Made by a program: the position numbers and the translations under genes. Shown piece by piece: positions 28,601 to 37,600 of a stretch of 64,000 nt of DNA. Every line of letters begins with the position of its first letter. Within the stretch, counting starts at the first letter, position 1. This stretch comes from Prostheceraeus crozeri (taxonomy: Eukaryota > Platyhelminthes > Polycladida > Euryleptidae): NCBI GenBank assembly GCA_907163375.1, contig CAJQUW010015597.1, positions 496,001 to 560,000 on the forward strand, in the 5' to 3' direction. The notes beneath the pieces are model-generated. The model was not told where the DNA came from and did no database searches. It saw nothing but the letters and a program-made list of their open reading frames with translations.

Positions 28601-31600
28601 TATATCGACAGTCCACTGTATATCAAGAATTTATGCATTATGCTATGATTTGACATAGGGCGATTTTGGATTAGACGCGACTTTATAGGTTTTTACCGAA
28701 AAGACAGACGCGAAATTTGAGAAAACTTCGATGCGACCGCTGAATTTGGTGATCCGTTATTTATTATCAACCCTGCATTTATCCATCCGAAATTTTCGAT
28801 AAATCCATCGCAGACTTTTTGGATATTGCTTAAATTGAAATGGAGCAAAATCACAGTTTTACCAACTTTTCGTTAGATAAAAAATTTCTCATTAAAAAAT
28901 GGAATTTGTATTATATACTCCTCCTCCTCCATTTCAAAATTTGTCGTACTAATCTTATATTTGAATAAATTATTTTTGTCGATTTCATGGCATGACGATC
29001 AATAGTAGAATTTTACCCTCCGTTTTCAGAGTGTAGCTATTATCATCAATATGCAGGTATGATAGAAATTATATAATTTGTTCAACACTTGCAAATCCGA
29101 AAAACGTTCCATATAACAAGCGGGATCATTCCTATGATTTTTCAAGAAAAACGTAGTAAAATCGATTTATCGATTTATTCATTAGAACTCCTTAAGTCCC
29201 TGTCCTAGTACTGTTTAATTTTAAAAAACTGCTTTAATAAAGCGAAATTGACAGCACAACACGTGTGTCTACATTAGAAAAAGTTTTACAGAATTTTCTC
29301 GCTGGTTGATAGTATGCCATCTGGGAGTCGGAACATTCATGATATTTCCTTTCTCAAGAGTGATAGCAAAGAACAGACGAATCGCTCAGGATTTCAATCG
29401 CAAAACCACGTCAATTTCTGAAAAATTCAAATTTAGCTGAAAATTCAAATTGCGTGAATGAAACATTTTCTTAACTGAAAATCAAAATTACAAATTCCAT
29501 TCAATTAAACGTGTAATTATTCATAATATCTAATAGTGTCACAAACGTCCTCACTTTTGCTGCATTTGCGAGTGTGTAAGTTGATTAAATATCTGTTTGA
29601 ATTTATATTGACTTATTAATTACAACTCAAAAAACGTTTTGTTTGCTTCTCTGTACTCACTGTACTCACATAAGAAAACTAGCATGACGTTGATAATGGA
29701 GTGCTGCAATTTGGAGATGATTCACATGCTCATGCGAATGTAATAGGTTGCTAAGCTGTTTTTGGAAGATTTTGTAGCTCAGGAAAGCATCATAGTTTAC
29801 ATACAAGGAAGCCGTAACGATGTGATCATTGAGTTAAATAGATCGTCTCTTCTTCTGTCTGTTGCGCTTGTAAACAATCTAATTATGTGACTGTTGCGAG
29901 ACTTCTATACTAAATTGGTGTTTTTTTACTGAAAATTCTCAGGAGCCCAGTAATGGATTGAAGAAATTGATAAATGTCAACTGAATTTATTAATTCCTAT
30001 ACAATTACTCAATGGATGATGAGATGCGTTTCATTGAATGATAGCTTGCAGTAAAACTAGAAATGCTACGGCAGTAAAACAGTTATATTAGAAATATTGT
30101 GAATTATGTTCATGATACATAGCAGAAAAAAACTTCTCTTTATTTAGAGCTATGTTGTAAATAGTGCGGATAGCATGAATTGATGCTTAAAATCTTAGGT
30201 AAAAAGTGCAAAATATTGCTTAGATGTGCATGTGATTAACTATTATTATCCATTCAACGTAATTTTTAAAAATAAATAAAGTAAAACATATCTCATTTCT
30301 GACTCCCTAAATATTAATGTAAGAATAATGTGTCGCGATTTACAGTATACATAGCTGTTCGGATTTCACATCAGTTATATTCAACGAGAAATATAACGAG
30401 CTAAAACTACTAGAAATTCTTTTTATCTTTAGATTTTGTTGAAATAAATGCAAATGCTGCAGATAATATTGTCTACATATTAATTATTTGTCGATGAAGT
30501 TGGCACCAATTAATGTACAACACGAACTTTTAATATGAGGAGTCAGAAGCCAAATATTTTGGGAATATCAGTGACTTAGAATTTGTACAGACAAATGTTA
30601 TTTCAAAAATGGAACTCCTTCACATCAAATAATAAAGATCAAATTTGAAAAACTGGTGCAACTATTTGTGCTACCTAGAAAACGAGCTTGTACAAAAATC
30701 TAAATTTAAGCAAAGTAAATAGAGTTTTCTATTAGCAGATAGAGTTTTGTCTCTTATAAGCTCAACCGGAAAAGTCGCAAGAACCGGCTTTTTCGAAATA
30801 AACGACATGGAGCTACATGGACAATGAGTTTGTATAGTATTCCAACCTGAGGGATGTTTTTCTACTGATCTAGTCAGAGTTTAAACGCACACTAGTAGAA
30901 AAATATTGTAGCGGCTAGAATACTGTGCAAACTCATCATTCTTGTAGGACCAAGTCATTTTTTATGGAAATCGCGTTATTCAAAATATCAAAACGCACAT
31001 TTATCGAAAAGTGAGCAAGGAAATGATAATACACTGACTCGATCTCATGAATGTGAAGATGCATATATGCCTATATGATCATCTATGACATGAAACTGGA
31101 GACATGAAATAAGAGGTCCGTGCAGAAGTGTGTTTTTGATCTCAGACTTGATTAGTAGAATAATATTGTTCCGGTTGTAATACTGCACACTCATTATCCA
31201 TAAAGTCATTTTTTTCAATGTAGCGGTTTTTGCAATATTACCGGTTGTTCCTATAGAGAGCTGATGATCAAACTCTATTTATATTTCTTTAATATAGATT
31301 TTTGCATAAGAATATTGTACAAACTCGGTAACTTAGTACCACCAATAGTTGCATCAATTTTTCAAATTTGAATTTCTGAAAAGATGTTTGTCTGCCAAAA
31401 CTCTAAGTCACTAATGTTACTAGACTGTTTGTTTTTCGATTTTCTGCAAACTCTTTCCGAAAAGTTGATGTTGTAGCTGGGTCTATCTTCAACATATTAA
31501 TCATTCCAAAATATAAATTGTGATAAGAAGAGGAGAAAGAAAAAAAATGATGCAATATTAGGATCAACAGCTTCGTACTGATACGTGAATTCGCACCGCG

Positions 31601-34600
31601 GCAAGAATTCGAGATTTCTAGCGCGACGCGAAACCTAGATCATGGTTATTTGTACAATTTTGTCCTATTGACATCAATAAGAGTTCCATATGGCATGTGT
31701 TCGTGTTTGGGCAAGCTCCTAACGGAGTCAACAAACGACACAAAAATCAATAAATGATAGTAGACGATGCGCGTTCACTACCAAAGACGGTAAAGTTTTC
31801 AAATACGAAATAATTTGCTGCATAAAAAAGTTGCGTTGTAGAAGAAGGCGTAATTAAATTTGCAATAAGTTTTGTTAGTGTGAACGAGCTCGTGTAATAT
31901 TTGACCGGCCAAAAAAGTTCAAGGTCAAAGTCACACTATCCATTTACCAGAATAAAGACATAAAAGTTTTTCATAAAGCGACGATATTCTTAAAGTGTTG
32001 AAACGATCTCGTTAACATAATGCCCGAACTCGAGGACTTTCTAATACATGAATGTCTCTCCTGGTTGTCAATCGGACATAACGTTGTTGTCCGAGTATTG
32101 AAAAGCCAATCCAAAAGTTCCTTGCGTTCTTCTGGCTATGTTGGTGACACGATAACAATGGCGGTATTTAGATTATTGCAAACTAATACACTGACACATG
32201 TATATGAAATATGCCCAAATTGATTAACCTCGATGACCATTTGAGACGAAGTCCCAGTTCACTTCAGATAAATCGAAGCTGGTAGGTGATATATCTACAG
32301 CAGGCTGTGATGGGCAGTCTGAGATGAATGGAAAAGTGAAGTTTGCAATGAACAGACAGTTGATCCTTATCAGGCATTGGTTACTTTACCATAGTACTCT
32401 CCAAAAAGGATACGCCATTTACAAGGTAGGCTTATCAGGGATGTTGACAGCACAAGTAGGAACAGCTGCTTGACAAGAAATGATCATTCATTGTGTCGAA
32501 AAGAAAATCACAATCTGTTGGACCGCATGAAATAGACCAATCGATATCGGGACAGTTCAAATCTCCCAGGACAAGAGTAATACTCACAAAAGTCGTTTAC
32601 ACAACTAAACAATTAAAAAATACTTGTACAAACAAGTACTTGCAGCTTGAAAATGAATTACTCGAAGAAACTCACTTCTTGTCACCCAGGAATATGAGAA
32701 ACCCCAAAACGCAGAAGAGTGAGTTCAGAGGCTAGTAAAGGCCATTCCCCAAATCGTGAATCATTCAGAGGTATCAGCACTTGAAGTGGAGGTCCGTCTT
32801 TCGCATAGTATGACAGAAGAACTCGTTGATATGACGACATGCTGGTATGGCATACATGACCGAGAGTCCCATTCCCATTCGCTTGAATCGCGCGATAATG
32901 ACGCTGCCACATGCCGAGGCAGAGAGAATCTTCCTGATTTTGTCTAATTTGTTAGCGAAAAGGAAAAATTCCTCCAATTCCACTACCATAAACTTGATCA
33001 TTGTGATGAAAAGCACTTCGGAATCTAATGACATATCGGTGTGGAATTTCACTGTCGCGGAAAATATGTATTGTAGCAATGCATATTTTCCCTGTAACAA
33101 GCATATGAAGATTCAGAAAGAATATGAAGAATTCAGAGAAAGACTTAGTCGCTTAAGTGATTTTGTTTTCATTCTGGAATAATGCGAATGTCAAGGCCTC
33201 TTGACGTTTCACGGTGTTCAAAAGCTTTTAGAGTTGATCAACATTTCGAAATCCTCTGTTAAAGTTGCTAAAATATTCCTGCGGTGCATATGGAATTACA
33301 AAATGTTAAACTGGCTATCTAGAAGTGTATTTTTCTAAACGTAGGGTTACTGCAAAAAAAACTTTGGAATTCCATGGAACGTCAGATAGGTTTAATATAT
33401 TTCAGAGTTTCTCGGAAAGATCTGGGTTGCAAAAGTGGAACAAGTCTAAATTGAATGATTTAAAACCGTAGTAGCTGATGAATAAAGGCAGATCAAGTAG
33501 TATTATCAAAATACAAGAGAAAGCATATCGTTCTCAGAAAAAAAAGTCGACGAGCAGTTTCAAACTTAGAGAAAAATATCCTTAACCGAAAAGTGAATGA
33601 TGAGGTCGAATCACGTCCTTTCAATAAATGATGACATCCAATCATTTCAAGAAATTTTGCCTTTTGACGACTTGAAAAAAAATTGATTGCCACTGGCTTC
33701 GCAGGAATTATTCTTTAATTTGAAAAACCCGATATTTCGGCTTTCTTCGTCAAGGGTCAAATACAGACTGAATGCATGCAAAACAGAACGTGAAAGTCAA
33801 TGAAGAATGAGAACTATTTACAGATGACACAGATGCAGGACGCGCACACCGGGCTGGTGTGAAGAACACAACATAGAATGCAGACTATGCTTAAAATAAG
33901 CCGTAAAAACACATTACTCTTAAATGAAATGCAGCAGTGTCTCTCCAATACAATTATTCATTAAAGAAGTACTATTTCTTTGAATGTAAATTGATTCGCG
34001 TGCACGCCTTAGAAAATGATTACGTTCGGTGTGCAGGATTCTCCAGCTGATATTCTCCTCCACGAATGACTGATGTTCATTGGTGACATGCTGATAAACA
34101 GCAGAAGAAGGAGATTTGAGATGTTCTTTAATTCTCGACTTTATTGTTCTTTCAGTTTGGCCAATATACTTTTTCCGACATAGTTGACAGGTTACTTCAT
34201 AAATGACAAATTTGCGGTAGCATTGTCCACTTCTGGATGCAATCTGGCATGCCCAACAGTCAGTTTTGCATTTTGGTCTTTCAGGTCTCTTCCTCCATCG
34301 ATGGCTTAAAGGTCTTTCCGTTTGATAAATCACCCGTATATTGTTGTCAGGATCACATTTTTTAGATAATTTTCGATACCTGCCGTTTGACTTTCTCATT
34401 GAGATATGGGAGTTTCAGGTACGTGAGTGGCTCAGCTTTCTCTGCTTTGACCGGAGGTACTTGAGCAAAATAATTTTCGACCCAATTCCGAGGATATCCA
34501 TTAGCTGCAAATCTTGGTCTCAATGCTGATTTTGATTGGGGTACTTGAGATTGAGAGGAATTTCGGATTGTCCTCCAATTCTCTCCGATAAGGAGTGCCC

Positions 34601-37600
34601 GCTTGCGATTACTTGGAACATGGGCTGAAAACGGCAAACACGTTTGGCTGTGGATGGGTTTCACGTATAACGAAAATTTGAATTCACGAGCTACCTCACA
34701 CCACTCGACGAATGTATCCAAAAACGGTAGAGTCTGGTTACTTGCTTCCTCAAATGTGAAGGAAATACTTGGATGCGCTTCATTTGCTATCCTCACCAAA
34801 TCAACCTCAGGATCAAACACGACGAAAATGTCATCAACGTAGCGAGTCCACAAGAAAATACCGTTGTTTTGTGTTATCAGTCCTTCAACAAATGACATGA
34901 AGATTGAGGATAATGCCGGCGCAGCATTATTACCCATCGCGATCCCAGTAGTCTGCTGAAAAAGTTTTGAGTTGAAGATATAAATGTCTTCAGATGCCAA
35001 AAGCAGCAATTCACCCAAATCATCAGTGGATAATTGTGGGAATATGGATTCATGCTTGTGCGATTCGAAGAACAATTTCACACAAGATAACAAGTCAAAT
35101 TGAGAATTCGAAGATACGGGAATGCTGCCGTACAAGTTGGAGACATCGAGCGAACCAAATTTGAACTCGGTCCCTGGGATGGGTTGAAAACATTTCAACC
35201 GTTCAATGAAGTCTTCTGTCGATTTCAAGTGTGCTGGTACAAAACGCTGAACTAATGGCTGCAAAAGCTTTGCCAAGAATATTTGAATCTTCCTTGTACC
35301 TGAGTCCAATGATGAAATGATTGGCCTTCCACGTAAAGATCCTTCCTTATGATCCTTTGGCAACGCATAAGGAATGCTAGGAAGCGGCTCACTGCACTTG
35401 CACTGTAGGATAGATTTCTCCAATTCACTTCTGGCATACTTGCTCGCAATCGCAGTCAATAACTATTACTGGTTCCCATCGTGTACACTTACAAGGAGTG
35501 GAATATCATCGAAAGGTACAAATTTCTACTACGAGCAATGAAGCGGCGAAAACTACATGCTCTCTTAGAAGTTCAACATGCCGAAGAGGAAACGGTGAGC
35601 GATGAAAGTGGTCTCCCATCCAAGAATGAACCCTTCAAAAACTTGTCTGATGCCACTTTCACCGAAAAGCAGCTGCAGCTACTCGAGCAAGGACCTTCTT
35701 ACGTTCCTCCACCGGGAACTGTGAATAATCGTTTACTCGACAGTGTCAAAGCAAGTGTTCAAACTTCTTTCGAGAGACTAGTGAAAGAAGACGCGGTTGC
35801 AGCATCATCTCCAGCCAAAACAGAACTTTTCAGTGGAATTCTACATATCTACGAGAGTGCAAAATCAATACCTCAATCTCAAGCCCACAGAGAGTGTCGC
35901 AATACAATGCAAGAAATTGATGAGACTGTGAAAGACAAGAATTTGATGCTGATCAACTCTGACAAAACGAACCGACTTATTGCGATGAATATCAACGAAT
36001 ATAATTCAATGGTGAATAATTGCTTGAGCAAAGACGACAAAGAGGTGCGCATGGTTCAGCCAATAACGAGGCAAAACAAGATAAATCAAAAATTGACTGC
36101 GATTGCGAGCAAGTATGCCAGAAGTGAATTGGAGAAATCTATCCTACAGTGCAAGTGCAGTGAGCCGCTTCCTAGCATTCCTTATGCGTTGCCAAAGGAT
36201 CATAAGGAAGGATCTTTACGTGGAAGGCCAATCATTTCATCATTGGACTCAGGTACAAGGAAGATTCAAATATTCTTGGCAAAGCTTTTGCAGCCATTAG
36301 TTCAGCGTTTTGTACCAGCACACTTGAAATCGACAGAAGACTTCATTGAACGGTTGAAATGTTTTCAACCCATCCCAGGGACCGAGTTCAAATTTGGTTC
36401 GCTCGATGTCTCCAACTTGTACGGCAGCATTCCCGTATCTTCGAATTCTCAATTTGACTTGTTATCTTGTGTGAAATTGTTCTTCGAATCGCACAAGCAT
36501 GAATCCATATTCCCACAATTATCCACTGATGATTTGGGTGAATTGCTGCTTTTGGCATCTGAAGACATTTATATCTTCAACTCAAAACTTTTTCAGCAGA
36601 CTACTGGGATCGCGATGGGTAATAATGCTGCGCCGGCATTATCCTCAATCTTCATGTCATTTGTTGAAGGACTGATAACACAAAACAACGGTATTTTCTT
36701 GTGGACTCGCTACGTTGATGACATTTTCGTCGTGTTTGATCCTGAGGTTGATTTGGTGAGGATAGCAAATGAAGCGCATCCAAGTATTTCCTTCACATTT
36801 GAGGAAGCAAGTAACCAAACTCTACCGTTTTTGGATACATTCGTCGAGTGGTGTGAGTTAGCTCGTGAATTCAAATTTTCGTTATACGTGAAACCCATCC
36901 ACAGCCAAACGTGTTTGCCGTTTTCAGCCCATGTTCCAAGTAATCGCAAACGGGCACTCCTTATCGGAGAGAATTGGAGGACAATCCGAAATTCCTCTCA
37001 ATCTCAAGTACCCCAATCAAAATCAGCATTGAGACCAAGATTTGCAGCTAATGGATATCCTCGGAATTGGGTCGAAAATTATTTTGCTCAAGTACCTCCG
37101 GTCAAAGCAGAGAAAGCTGAGCCACTCACGTACCTGAAACTCCCATATCTCAATGAGAAAGTCAAACGGCAGGTATCGAAATTATCTAAAAAATGTGATC
37201 CTGACAACAATATACGGGTGATTTATCAAACGGAAAGACCTTTAAGCCATCGATGGAGGAAGAGACCTGAAAGACCAAAATGCAAAACTGACTGTTGGGC
37301 ATGCCAGATTGCATCCAGAAGTGGACAATGCTACCGCAAATTTGTCATTTATGAAGTAACCTGTCAACTATGTCGGAAAAAGTATATTGGCCAAACTGAA
37401 AGAACAATAAAGTCGAGAATTAAAGAACATCTCAAATCTCCTTCTTCTGCTGTTTATCAGCATGTCACCAATGAACATCAGTCATTCGTGGAGGAGAATA
37501 TCAGCTGGAGAATCCTGCACACCGAACGTAATCATTTTCTAAGGCGTGCACGCGAATCAATTTACATTCAAAGAAATAGTACTTCTTTAATGAATAATTG

